Of a DNA stretch of 64,000 bases, positions 22,578 to 29,900 are shown one piece after another. The notes under the pieces are model-generated. The model had not been told where the DNA came from, did not search any database, and saw only the letters and a program-made list of their open reading frames with translations. Made by a program: the position numbers and the translations under genes. Origin of the DNA: Pseudonocardia hydrocarbonoxydans (GTDB taxonomy: Bacteria > Actinomycetota > Actinomycetes > Mycobacteriales > Pseudonocardiaceae); contig NZ_BJNG01000026.1 in assembly GCF_006539565.1 (NCBI RefSeq), forward strand, positions 62,001 to 126,000, written 5' to 3'. Position 1 is the first letter of the stretch; the number at the start of each line of letters is the position of its first letter.

Positions 22578-23424
22578 CGCGGGGCCGGGGCTGGCAGCGC
22601 GGGCAGCTGAAGCTGCTGCGGTTCATGAAGCTCTCCCGGCGGATCGGGGTGCCGCAACGCCGGCACGGCCGGTCGGCCTGCCCGTAGGCGTCCAGGGAGC
22701 GGTCGAAGTAGCCCGAGGCGCCGTTGACGTTGACGTAGAGCGCGTCGAAGGAGGTGCCGCCCGCGAGGAGCGCGGCGTCCATCACCTCGGCGGCCGCGGT
22801 CAGCACCGCCCGGCCCTGCGCGCGGGTGAGGCGTTCGGTGGGCCGCTCGCCGTGCAGCCGGGCGCGCCACAGCGCCTCGTCGGCGTAGATGTTGCCGATG
22901 CCCGAGACGACGGTCTGGTCGAGCAGCGCCCGCTTGAGCCCGGTGCGGCGGCGCCGGATCCCGGCGACGGCGGCGTCGAGGTCGAAGGCCGGGTCCATCG
23001 GGTCGCGCGCGATGTGCGCCACCGGCTCGGGCAGCCGGTCCGGACCGGTGACGGGGTGCAGCGACAGCCCGCCGAAGGTGCGCTGGTCGACGAAGCGCAG
23101 CTCGGGGCCGCCGTCGGCGAACCGCAGCCGGACCCGCAGGTGCTTCTCGTCGGGCCGGTCCGCGTCGGCGACGAGCATCTGCCCGCTCATGCCGAGGTGG
23201 GCGAGCACGGCCTCGTCGCCACCGACCTCGAGCCAGAGGTACTTGCCCCGACGGCGGGCCGCGGTGATCTCGCGGCCGGCGAGCCGGGCGGCGAAGTCCG
23301 GGCCGCCCGCCACGTGCCGGCGGACGGCGCGCGGATGGGCGACGTCGACGGCGACGATCGTGCGGTCGAGCACGTGGTCGGCCAGGCCCCGACGGACCAC
23401 CTCGACCTCGGGGAGCTCGGGCAC
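22555..23424 (-). CDS. mutM: Formamidopyrimidine-DNA glycosylase
   Basis: Base-excision repair enzyme that removes 8-oxoguanine and FaPy. The start PELPEV supplies the catalytic Pro2 and Glu3, RRGKYL contains the lesion-binding Lys, and the C-terminal zinc finger has CRRCGTPI then CPRC. It has 289 residues, as usual. GTG is the start, 6 nt downstream of the rnc stop, in the conserved rnc-mutM order. The 3' end overlaps corA. Confidence 0.97.
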   Translation of the reverse strand: MPELPEVEVVRRGLADHVLDRTIVAVDVAHPRAVRRHVAGGPDFAARLAGREITAARRRGKYLWLEVGGDEAVLAHLGMSGQMLVADADRPDEKHLRVRLRFADGGPELRFVDQRTFGGLSLHPVTGPDRLPEPVAHIARDPMDPAFDLDAAVAGIRRRRTGLKRALLDQTVVSGIGNIYADEALWRARLHGERPTERLTRAQGRAVLTAAAEVMDAALLAGGTSFDALYVNVNGASGYFDRSLDAYGQADRPCRRCGTPIRRESFMNRSSFSCPRCQPRPRVTATRGA

Positions 23425-23430
23425 GGCCGG

Positions 23431-24171
23431 TCAGGAGGCGGGCGAGCCCGTGGCGGCCTCGGCCGTCAGCGTGCGCCAGGCCAGCTCGGCCGCCTTCTGC
23501 TCGGCCTCCTTCTTGGTGCGCCCGTCACCGGTGCCCAGGTCGCGACCGGCCACCACCGCCGTGGCCGTGAACACCTTCAGGTGGTCGGGACCGTCCTCGG
23601 TGATGCGGTACTCGGGCACGCCGAGGTCGGCGGCGGCGGTGAACTCCTGGAGGCTGGTCTTCCAGTCGAGACCGGCGCCGAGCAGCGGCGCCGAGACCAG
23701 CAGGGCGTCGAAGAGGCGGTGCACCATCTCCCGGGCGGGCTCCAGGCCGTGCTCCAGGTAGACCGCGCCGATCAGGGCCTCCGTGGCGTCGGCCAGGATG
23801 CTCGACTTGGTGCGCCCGCCGGTCATCTCCTCGCCGCGGCCGAGGTAGAGGTAGGCGCCGAGCCCGTCGGGCCCCAGCGTCTCCGCGACGCCCGCGAGCG
23901 CGTGCATGTTGACCACGCTCGCGCGCAGCTTCGCGAGCTGCCCCTCCGGCAGGTCGGGGTGCTCGACGTAGAGCCGCTCGGTGACGACGATGCTCAGCAC
24001 CGAGTCGCCGAGGAACTCCAGGCGCTCGTTGGTGGGCAGCCCGCCGTTCTCGTAGGCGTAGCTGCGGTGGGTCAGCGCCAGGACCAGCAGGCCGTCGCCC
24101 AGGTCGACGCCCAGGGCACGCAGCAGGGGCCCACGGTCTTCCGTGGGCCCCTGCCGGCCGTGTCCTGACAC
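23431..24171 (-). CDS. rnc: Ribonuclease III
   Basis: Double-strand-specific endoribonuclease, 246 residues: the catalytic RNase III domain with [12 protein letters not shown] and the second acidic motif DATEALIGA, then a C-terminal dsRNA-binding domain ending in [15 protein letters not shown] at 24171 lies 13 nt after the rpmF stop; no downstream in-frame start would retain the domain. The first codons (about 6-17) form a perfect 14-bp hairpin in the mRNA, which could be an autoregulatory cleavage site. The order rpmF-rnc-mutM is conserved in actinobacteria. Confidence 0.96.
   Translation of the reverse strand: MSGHGRQGPTEDRGPLLRALGVDLGDGLLVLALTHRSYAYENGGLPTNERLEFLGDSVLSIVVTERLYVEHPDLPEGQLAKLRASVVNMHALAGVAETLGPDGLGAYLYLGRGEEMTGGRTKSSILADATEALIGAVYLEHGLEPAREMVHRLFDALLVSAPLLGAGLDWKTSLQEFTAAADLGVPEYRITEDGPDHLKVFTATAVVAGRDLGTGDGRTKKEAEQKAAELAWRTLTAEAATGSPAS
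24123..24154 (-). promoter_or_regulatory. Perfect 14-bp hairpin inside the 5' coding region of rnc
   Basis: Arms 24123-24136 and 24141-24154 with a 4-nt loop, no mismatch. It is located 17 nt into rnc and 31 nt after the rpmF stop. It could act as an RNase III self-cleavage site, an attenuator between rpmF and rnc, or a brake on rnc translation. Streptomyces coelicolor RNase III (AbsB) is reported to cleave its own rpmF-absB transcript. Confidence 0.75.
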
Positions 24172-24184
24172 GAAGATCCGGTGA

Positions 24185-24367
24185 TCAGGCCGGGCTGACG
24201 ACCTGGCGACCGTCGTACTGCCCGCAGGTCGGGCACGCCACGTGCAGGGGCTTGACGGCGCGGCAGGCGCGGTTCGAGCAGGCGGCGAGCGTGGGGGCAG
24301 TGGCCTTCCACTGCGACCGACGCGAGCGCGTGTTCGACCGCGACATCCGGCGCTTCGGAACGGCCAC
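24185..24367 (-). CDS. rpmF: 50S ribosomal protein L32
   Basis: 60-residue ribosomal protein beginning [20 protein letters not shown], the L32 signature. Four Cys (positions 30, 35, 45 and 48) form the zinc-binding ribbon, so this is the C+ form. A ribosome binding site TAGGAG lies 7 nt before the GTG. It lies between the DUF177 gene and rnc, the conserved yceD-rpmF arrangement. Confidence 0.96.
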   Translation of the reverse strand: MAVPKRRMSRSNTRSRRSQWKATAPTLAACSNRACRAVKPLHVACPTCGQYDGRQVVSPA

Positions 24368-24407
24368 GATGAATCTCCTAGCAGTGCTCGATTTCCGACT
24401 GTGGGTC

Positions 24408-24977
24408 TCAGTCGGCAGGCAGGCGCTCACGCAGAGCGGCCCAACGAGGGTCAAGTGTCTCATGCCCGTGGTCGGGCGCGAGGTCGGCCCACTTCTCCCC
24501 GCACCCGACGCACAACCCGGCGCAGTCGGGGCGGCACAGCGGCGAGAGCGGCAGGTCCAGCACCAGCGCGTCACGCACGATCTGCTCGACGTCGACCTGG
24601 TCGTCGGCCACGCGCGGGAGCTCGTCGGCGTCGGTCGTCTCGTCGGTGACGCTGTCGGGGTAGGCGAACAGCTCGCCCAGCTCGACGGTGATCTCGTCGG
24701 TCAACGGGTCGAGGCAGCGGGCGCACTCCCCCTCCAGCGCGGCGTGCGCGGAGCCGGAGACGTAGATCCCCTCGGTGACCGACTCCAGCCGCACCTCGAG
24801 CTCGACGGGGCTGCCCTCGGGCACCCCGATGGTCTCCAGGCCGAGCCGCTCGGGCTCGCCGGAGGCGGGGACGGTGCGGGTGTAGGACTTCATGGCGCCC
24901 GGTCGGCGGCCGAGCTCCCGGGTGCCGAAGGCCCAGGGACTCACGGGGCCTCGGGCGGCGGGACGGTGTGCGCTCAC
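24408..24977 (-). CDS. DUF177 / YceD family protein
   Basis: 189-residue protein of the YceD family, nearly always encoded before rpmF and linked in plants and bacteria to 23S rRNA accumulation or processing. Conserved Cys pairs are visible: CARC in the middle and [13 protein letters not shown] near the C-terminus, the latter probably a zinc site. GTG at 24977 is chosen because the minus-strand hexamer TACCCT ends exactly 7 nt upstream, indicating leaderless transcription of the yceD-rpmF-rnc-mutM operon. It is the homologue of Rv2926c. Confidence 0.88.
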   Translation of the reverse strand: MSAHRPAARGPVSPWAFGTRELGRRPGAMKSYTRTVPASGEPERLGLETIGVPEGSPVELEVRLESVTEGIYVSGSAHAALEGECARCLDPLTDEITVELGELFAYPDSVTDETTDADELPRVADDQVDVEQIVRDALVLDLPLSPLCRPDCAGLCVGCGEKWADLAPDHGHETLDPRWAALRERLPAD

Positions 24978-24984
24978 GTCGACC

Positions 24985-24990
24985 AGGGTA
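24985..24990 (-). promoter_or_regulatory. -10 element TACCCT for the yceD-rpmF-rnc-mutM operon
   Basis: Minus-strand TACCCT followed by 7 nt and the GTG of the DUF177 gene. No Shine-Dalgarno, so a leaderless start is likely. Confidence 0.55.
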
Positions 24991-25081
24991 GGCCCCCGCG
25001 GCCACCGGGTTCCCGCCCCGGCGCCGCACGTCGGTCCGCGTCTCGCGCCCCGGTGCGACCCGCGCGCACCGATTCGCGTCC

Positions 25082-25103
25082 CGCGCACCGTCGACGGTGC
25101 GCG
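25082..25103. repeat. 22-bp perfect palindrome between MinD-like and DUF177 genes
   Basis: An uninterrupted palindrome centred on GTCGAC, in a 183-nt gene-free stretch that is rich in GCGCAC/GTGCGC motifs. It lies 57 nt downstream of the MinD-like gene stop, so it may terminate that transcript; a loop-less palindrome could equally be a protein-binding site or REP-type repeat. Confidence 0.6.
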
Positions 25104-25160
25104 TGGGGCACCGGGGTGCGCGGACCACCCGGACCCGTCGGGCCGGGGCGGGTAGGGGCG

Positions 25161-26405
25161 TCAGGTCGGGTGGGTGCCGGAGCCGGGCGGAGGCGGGCCC
25201 GCGGCGCGGGGGCCCTGTGGAGCGGGCGGGACCTGTCCCGGGGGGAAGCCGGGCCGCCCCGGTCCGGTGGGGCCCGGTCCGGCGGGAGGCGTCTGCGACG
25301 GCGGGGGGCCCGGCGGGAGGGGCGGGGCCGCGGGGGACGGACCGGGCGGGACGTCGGGGACGGCGCGGTCGAACCGGTCGGCGATCAGCGCGGCGAGCCC
25401 GAGGAAGGCGTCGCGGGTGCGGGGGCGCAGGCGGGCCAGCTCCACGCGACCCCCGGTGGCCAGGTGCGGGTCGTGCGGGATCTCGACGACGGCGCGGCAG
25501 CGGGCGGCGAAGTGCTCGCGGATGCGCCCGGCGTCGACCTCGTCGCTGGTGCGGTCGCACGACAGCACCACGACGGCGTTGCGGGCGAGCTCGGGATGGC
25601 CGTGGGCGAGCAGCCAGTCGAGGGTCTTGCTGGCCCGGCTGGCCCCGTCGACGGTGGGCGCCCCGACGATGATCACGCTGTCGGCCAGGGTGAGCGTGCC
25701 CTCCATCGCGGAGTGCACCAGCCCGGTGCCCGAGTCGGTGATGACGATGTTGAAGAACCGCGACAGCGCCGTGCTGACCTGCTCGTACTCCGTGCGGCTG
25801 AACGCGTCGCTCGACGCCGGGTCCTGCTCGGAGGCCAGCACCTGCAACCGGCCGGCGAGGCTGGTGTAGCGGGTGATGTCGGCCCAGGAGTGGATGCGGT
25901 CGATGTCGCGCAGCAGCTCGCGGACCGTCACCGAGGACTCGCCGGTGAGGCGGTCGGCCAGGGTGCCGGCGTCGGGGTTGGCGTCGAGGACGACGACCCG
26001 GTCGCCCCGGTGCTCGGCCAGCGCCAGGCCCAGGCAGGTGGCCACGGTGGTCTTGCCGACCCCGCCCTTGATCGAGGTGACCGCGATGCGGTGGGTGGCC
26101 GTCAACGGGCGGCGCAGCCGGTGCACGAGCTGGCGGCGCGTGCGCTCCAGCTCGCTCGGGCCGGGGTTCACCAGCCCCCCGCTGAGGCGGTGCAGCAGCA
26201 GCCGCCAGCCCTCCCCGGGCACGTCGGCGCGGCGGCGCACGATCATGTCGTCGGTGAGCTCGCCCGCGGTGTGCCGGCCCGCCTGCACGTCGCCGCCCCA
26301 CGTCTCCACTGCATCCCCCGCACTCGGCCCACCCGGTGGGGGCGCCAGGCGATGCCCGTACCGCTCCCACCAGCCCGCGGGGTCCGGTTCGACCCGTCGC
26401 GCCAT
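25161..26405 (-). CDS. MinD/ParA-like ATPase with proline-rich C-terminus
   Basis: 414-residue deviant-Walker ATPase of the MinD/ParA/EspI type. The P-loop KGGVGKTT lies near residue 114, and LDANPDAGTLADRL and ITDSGTGL supply the other nucleotide-binding motifs. The last 70 residues are almost wholly Pro/Gly. Such actinobacterial proteins often accompany type VII secretion or polar-growth genes, but no ESX genes are visible here; the next gene upstream encodes a DivIVA-like coiled coil, which could position it. The ATG lies 6 nt after a minus-strand TACTGT (leaderless). Confidence 0.8.
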   Translation of the reverse strand: MARRVEPDPAGWWERYGHRLAPPPGGPSAGDAVETWGGDVQAGRHTAGELTDDMIVRRRADVPGEGWRLLLHRLSGGLVNPGPSELERTRRQLVHRLRRPLTATHRIAVTSIKGGVGKTTVATCLGLALAEHRGDRVVVLDANPDAGTLADRLTGESSVTVRELLRDIDRIHSWADITRYTSLAGRLQVLASEQDPASSDAFSRTEYEQVSTALSRFFNIVITDSGTGLVHSAMEGTLTLADSVIIVGAPTVDGASRASKTLDWLLAHGHPELARNAVVVLSCDRTSDEVDAGRIREHFAARCRAVVEIPHDPHLATGGRVELARLRPRTRDAFLGLAALIADRFDRAVPDVPPGPSPAAPPLPPGPPPSQTPPAGPGPTGPGRPGFPPGQVPPAPQGPRAAGPPPPGSGTHPT

Positions 26406-26411
26406 GGACGC

Positions 26412-26417
26412 ACAGTA
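26412..26417 (-). promoter_or_regulatory. -10 element TACTGT for the MinD-like gene
   Basis: Minus-strand TACTGT ending 6 nt before the ATG; leaderless geometry. Confidence 0.5.
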
Positions 26418-26450
26418 GCGTGACGTACCCGGTGCGTGGCCGGATCGCGA

Positions 26451-27194
26451 TCAGTCGATCAGGTCCATCCCGGTGCCGGTGCGGCCGTAGCCGGGCGCGG
26501 CCGGGGCGGGGCCGCCCGCGCCGCGCCAGAGCTGGTTGCGGCCCTGGCCGACGGTGCGCAGCGCCTTGCCCAGGGTCTCCTCGAACTCGGCGAGCTTCGC
26601 GTCGACGTAGGCGTCGCACTCGCGCCGCAGGCGGTCCGACTCGGCCTCCGCCGCGTCGACTACCCGTGCCCCCTCCGCGTGGGCGGTGCGCACCACCTCG
26701 GTCTGCGACACCAGCCGCGTCTGCTCGGCGAGCCCGTCGGTGGTGTAGCGGTCGTAGGCGGCGCGCCCGGCCGCGTCGAGACGCTCGGCCTCGGCGCGGG
26801 CCCGGTCGGTGAGCTCGGTGTACTGCCTCCTGCCCTCGACCACCGCGCGCTCGGCCTCGTGCCGGGCCTGGGCCAGGGTCTGCTCGGCCTCGGCGCGGGC
26901 CTGCTCGACCAGCCGCGTCGCCTCGGCCTGGGCGTCGGCGAGCATCTGCTCGGCGTCGGCCTGCGCACCCGACCGGGCCGCCTCGGCCTCGCGCTCGGCC
27001 TCGCCGACGATGTCGTCACGGCGGTCGAGCACGTCCTGGGCGTCGTCCAGCTCCCCCGGCAGTGCCTCCCGCACGTCGTCGAGCAGCTCGAGGACGTCGC
27101 CGCGGGGCACCACGCAGTTGGAGGTCATCGGGACGCCCCGGGCCTCCTCGACCACGGTCACCAGCGCGTCGAGTGATTCGAAGACCCGGTACAC
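26451..27194 (-). CDS. DivIVA-like coiled-coil protein (Rv2927c family)
   Basis: 247-residue protein. The N-terminus YRVFESLDALVTVVEEARG and NCVVPRGDVLELLDDVREAL are near-identical in type to M. tuberculosis Rv2927c. From about residue 60 to 200 it is a continuous Ala/Glu/Arg-rich coiled coil. The tail is Gly/Pro-rich. DivIVA-domain proteins in actinobacteria mark poles and direct cell-wall growth; the function of this member is not established. GTG at 27194 has GGGAGG 9 nt upstream and matches family length, better than a start 24 nt further up. Confidence 0.85.
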   Translation of the reverse strand: MYRVFESLDALVTVVEEARGVPMTSNCVVPRGDVLELLDDVREALPGELDDAQDVLDRRDDIVGEAEREAEAARSGAQADAEQMLADAQAEATRLVEQARAEAEQTLAQARHEAERAVVEGRRQYTELTDRARAEAERLDAAGRAAYDRYTTDGLAEQTRLVSQTEVVRTAHAEGARVVDAAEAESDRLRRECDAYVDAKLAEFEETLGKALRTVGQGRNQLWRGAGGPAPAAPGYGRTGTGMDLID

Positions 27195-27270
27195 GCAGGC
27201 ATCCTCCCACCGGCGCACCGCCGGACGGCGTATTGAGCGTGCGCCCGCGTGTCAAGTTCCGATCGGGTGA

Positions 27271-27753
27271 TCAGGCATGTTCGGCGATGCGCTCCAGCAA
27301 CCGCTCGTGTACCGCCGCGGGCAACAGGTGCGCGACATCGCCACCGAACGTGGCGACCTCCTTCACCAGCGAGCTGGCGATGAAGCTGAACTCGGGCCCG
27401 GTCGGCATGAACAGCGTGTCGACGCCGGAGAGCCGGTGGTTCATCTGCGCCATCTGCAGCTCGTAGTCGAAGTCCGACACCGCCCGGATGCCCTTGACGA
27501 TCGCGCGGATGTCGTGGGCCACGCAGTAGTCGACGAGCAGGCCGTGGAAGGAGTCGACCCGGACGTTCGGGTAGGCGGCCGTCTGCTCGGCCAGCATCTC
27601 GATGCGCTCCTCGAGGGTGAACATGCCCTTCTTGGACTTGTTCACCAGCACCGCGACCACCAGCTCGTCGAACAGCGGGGCGGTGCGCCCGATGATGTCG
27701 AGGTGCCCGTTGGTGACGGGATCGAACGAACCGGGGCAGACCGCGCGCCTCAT
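27271..27753 (-). CDS. coaD: Phosphopantetheine adenylyltransferase
   Basis: Penultimate enzyme of coenzyme A synthesis: ATP plus 4'-phosphopantetheine gives dephospho-CoA. The nucleotidyltransferase motif TNGH in GSFDPVTNGHLDII is at residues 8-21, and the C-terminal FIASSLVKEVA supplies the second ATP site. Length 160 is standard. The minus-strand TAGGGT 8 nt before the ATG suggests a leaderless or nearly leaderless transcript. In relatives coaD adjoins rsmD; here two plus-strand genes separate them. Confidence 0.96.
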   Translation of the reverse strand: MRRAVCPGSFDPVTNGHLDIIGRTAPLFDELVVAVLVNKSKKGMFTLEERIEMLAEQTAAYPNVRVDSFHGLLVDYCVAHDIRAIVKGIRAVSDFDYELQMAQMNHRLSGVDTLFMPTGPEFSFIASSLVKEVATFGGDVAHLLPAAVHERLLERIAEHA

Positions 27754-27761
27754 GGCCGGGA

Positions 27762-27767
27762 ACCCTA
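27762..27767 (-). promoter_or_regulatory. -10 element TAGGGT for coaD
   Basis: Minus-strand TAGGGT ending 8 nt before the coaD ATG, within the 56-bp divergent region shared with the dienelactone hydrolase gene. Confidence 0.5.
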
Positions 27768-27809
27768 CCCGGCGGGCACGGCGACGCCGTCCGGAGTAGA
27801 ACTCGACCC

Positions 27810-28565
27810 GTGCCCGTACTCGACCACGTCGTCCCGACCCCCGACGGCGACTGCCCCGTGACCCTGCACCTGCCCGACGAGGGCCCCGGGCCCTGGCCCG
27901 CGGTGATCCTCTACCCGGACGCGGGCGGCACCCGCGAGACGATGCGCGCGATGGCCGACCGGCTCGCCGCCACCGGTGACGGGTACGCGGTGCTGCTGCC
28001 CGACGTCTACCACCGCACCCCCGGCTGGGCCCCGTTCGACATGGCCACCGCGTTCTCCGACGCCGACGAGCGCGCCCGGCTGATGGGGATGGTGCGCAGC
28101 GTCACCGCGGCGATGTACCGCAGCGACCTCGACGCGTTCCTGGACTTCCTCTCCGACGCCTCCGAGGTCTCCGGCGACGCGGTCGGCACCACCGGGTACT
28201 GCATGGGCGGCCGCGCGTCGCTGGTCGTCGCCGCGCACCGGCCGGACCGGATCACCGCCACCGCCTCGTTCCACGGCGGCGGCCTGGCGTCGGAGGAGGA
28301 CCCGGACAGCCCGCACCACCGTGCCGCCGACATCCGCTCCACCGTCTACGTCGCCGGGGCCACCGACGACAGGTCGTTCGACGACGCCGCGCGCGACCGG
28401 CTGGAGAAGGCGCTCACCGGGGCCGGGGTGACCCACACGATCGAGACCTATCCCGCGGCCCACGGCTTCGCGGTGCCCGACACCCCCGCCTACGACGAGG
28501 CCGCCGCCCAGCGGCACTGGGCGGCGCTGGAATCGCTCTTCGCGGCCACCCTGCCGCGGGCGTGA
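27810..28565 (+). CDS. Dienelactone hydrolase family protein
   Basis: Alpha/beta-hydrolase of 251 residues. The nucleophile elbow is GYCMGG, so Cys replaces Ser as in true dienelactone hydrolases; the acid lies in AGATDDRSF and the His in AAHGFAVP. DLH enzymes open dienelactones in aromatic degradation, but many actinobacterial paralogues have unknown substrates, and no aromatic-catabolic genes are adjacent. It starts at GTG 27810, 7 nt after TAGAAC. It is followed 31 nt later by a TauE/SafE exporter; the pair interrupts the conserved coaD-rsmD order. Confidence 0.87.
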   Translation: MPVLDHVVPTPDGDCPVTLHLPDEGPGPWPAVILYPDAGGTRETMRAMADRLAATGDGYAVLLPDVYHRTPGWAPFDMATAFSDADERARLMGMVRSVTAAMYRSDLDAFLDFLSDASEVSGDAVGTTGYCMGGRASLVVAAHRPDRITATASFHGGGLASEEDPDSPHHRAADIRSTVYVAGATDDRSFDDAARDRLEKALTGAGVTHTIETYPAAHGFAVPDTPAYDEAAAQRHWAALESLFAATLPRA

Positions 28566-28596
28566 GGCACGCCCCGGTCGCAGGAACGTCCCGACC

Positions 28597-29340
28597 GTGA
28601 CGTTCCTGGGGCTCGTCGTGGCCGGCTTCGCGGCGGGGCTGTCCGGGTCGGTCGCCGGGCTGGCGTCGCTGTTCTCCTACCCCGCGCTGCTCGCGGTCGG
28701 ACTGCCGGCCACCACCGCCAACGTCACCAACACCGTGGCGCTGGCGTTCTCCACGATCGGGCAGGCGGCCGGGTCGCGTCCCGAGCTCACCGGGCAGGCG
28801 CCGACGCTGCGCCGCCTCGCCCCGATCACCGTGGCGGGCGGGGCGGCGGGCGCCGGGCTGCTGCTGCTCACCCCGCCCGGCGCGTTCGAGCGGATCGTGC
28901 CGTTCCTGGTCGGGGGCGCGGCGCTGGTCCTGCTGTTCCAGCCCCGGATCCGGGCGTACGCCGCGCGCCGCGGCTCACACCGGGCCGGGCCGGGCGTCCT
29001 GGCCGGACTGTTCGCGACCGCGGTCTACGCCGGGTACTTCGGCGCCGCGGCCGGGGTGCTGATCCTGGCGCTGATCCTGGTCGGGCTGCCGGTCTCGCTC
29101 CCCCGCGGCAACGCGCTGAAGGCCGTGCTGCTCGGCCTGGCCAACGCGATGGCCGCGATCGGCTTCGTGCTGTTCGGTGCCGTCGCGTGGTGGGCGGTGC
29201 CGCCGCTGGCCCTCGGTCTACTCGCCGGCGGCTGGCTCGGGCCGGCGATCGTGCGCCGCCTGCCGGCCGCCCCGCTGCGGGTGGGCATCGCGCTGGCCGG
29301 GCTCGGGCTGGCCGCGGGCCTGGCCGTGCAGGCCTACTGA
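28597..29340 (+). CDS. Sulfite exporter TauE/SafE family membrane protein
   Basis: 247-residue protein with about 8 membrane segments and the TauE/SafE (DUF81) repeats: GFAAGLSGSVAGLASLFSYPALL near the N-terminus (written here in two parts: GFAAGLSGSVAG and LASLFSYPALL) and YAGYFGAAAGVLIL at the start of the second half. The family exports sulfite, sulfoacetate or other small anions; the substrate here is unknown. It may share a transcript with the preceding hydrolase. Its 3' end overlaps the convergent rsmD by 7 nt. Confidence 0.88.
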   Translation: MTFLGLVVAGFAAGLSGSVAGLASLFSYPALLAVGLPATTANVTNTVALAFSTIGQAAGSRPELTGQAPTLRRLAPITVAGGAAGAGLLLLTPPGAFERIVPFLVGGAALVLLFQPRIRAYAARRGSHRAGPGVLAGLFATAVYAGYFGAAAGVLILALILVGLPVSLPRGNALKAVLLGLANAMAAIGFVLFGAVAWWAVPPLALGLLAGGWLGPAIVRRLPAAPLRVGIALAGLGLAAGLAVQAY

Positions 29341-29900
29341 CGTTCGCCGGTGAACAGGACCGTCTCGCCGTAGCGCCGCTGCCGGACCGCCACCAGCGGC
29401 GCGGGCCAGTCGAAGCTCCCCCCGTCGCGCCCGCGCCCGGCCCGGCGCTCCACCACGACGACCGCCCCCGCGGCCAGCCAGCCGTGCCCGGCCGCGTCGG
29501 AGAGCCAGCCGCCGACCTCGGCGTCGGGCACGTCGTAGGGCGGGTCGACCAGCACGACGTCGAACGGCCGGGGCGCGGTCGCCGCCAGCACGGTGCCCGC
29601 GGGCGCGGCCCGGACCTCCGCACCCGGCAGGCCGAGGTCGGCGACGTTGCGCCGCAGCACCGCGACGGCCCGGCGGTCGGACTCCACCAGCAGCGCGTGC
29701 GCCGCCCCGCGCGAGAGCGCCTCCAGCCCCAGCGCGCCCGACCCCGCACACAGGTCGAGCACCGCGGCGCCGTCGAGGCCGGGGTCGTGCTGCAGCGCGC
29801 TGAACAGGGCCTCCCGCACCCGGTCGGACGTGGGTCGCGTCCCCGCCGGGGGGACGGTCAGGCGCCGCCCCCCCGCCGTCCCGGCGATGATGCGGGTCAT
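29334..29900 (-). CDS. rsmD: 16S rRNA (guanine966-N2)-methyltransferase RsmD
   Basis: SAM-dependent methyltransferase, 188 residues. The N-terminus TRIIAGTAGGRRL and RPTSDRVREALFSAL, the SAM motif LDLCAGSGALGLEALSRGA and the catalytic DPPY (as LVDPPYDVP) identify the family. The ATG overlaps the pyc stop (ATGA), so the two are translationally coupled. In actinobacteria rsmD usually precedes coaD; here coaD is 1.6 kb away behind two inserted genes. Confidence 0.95.
   Translation of the reverse strand: MTRIIAGTAGGRRLTVPPAGTRPTSDRVREALFSALQHDPGLDGAAVLDLCAGSGALGLEALSRGAAHALLVESDRRAVAVLRRNVADLGLPGAEVRAAPAGTVLAATAPRPFDVVLVDPPYDVPDAEVGGWLSDAAGHGWLAAGAVVVVERRAGRGRDGGSFDWPAPLVAVRQRRYGETVLFTGERQ

Noticed and set aside
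24123..24154. The rnc hairpin as a plain rpmF terminator with rnc starting further downstream
   Set aside because: No in-frame ATG, GTG or TTG follows before the conserved RNase III domain, so the hairpin must be coding.
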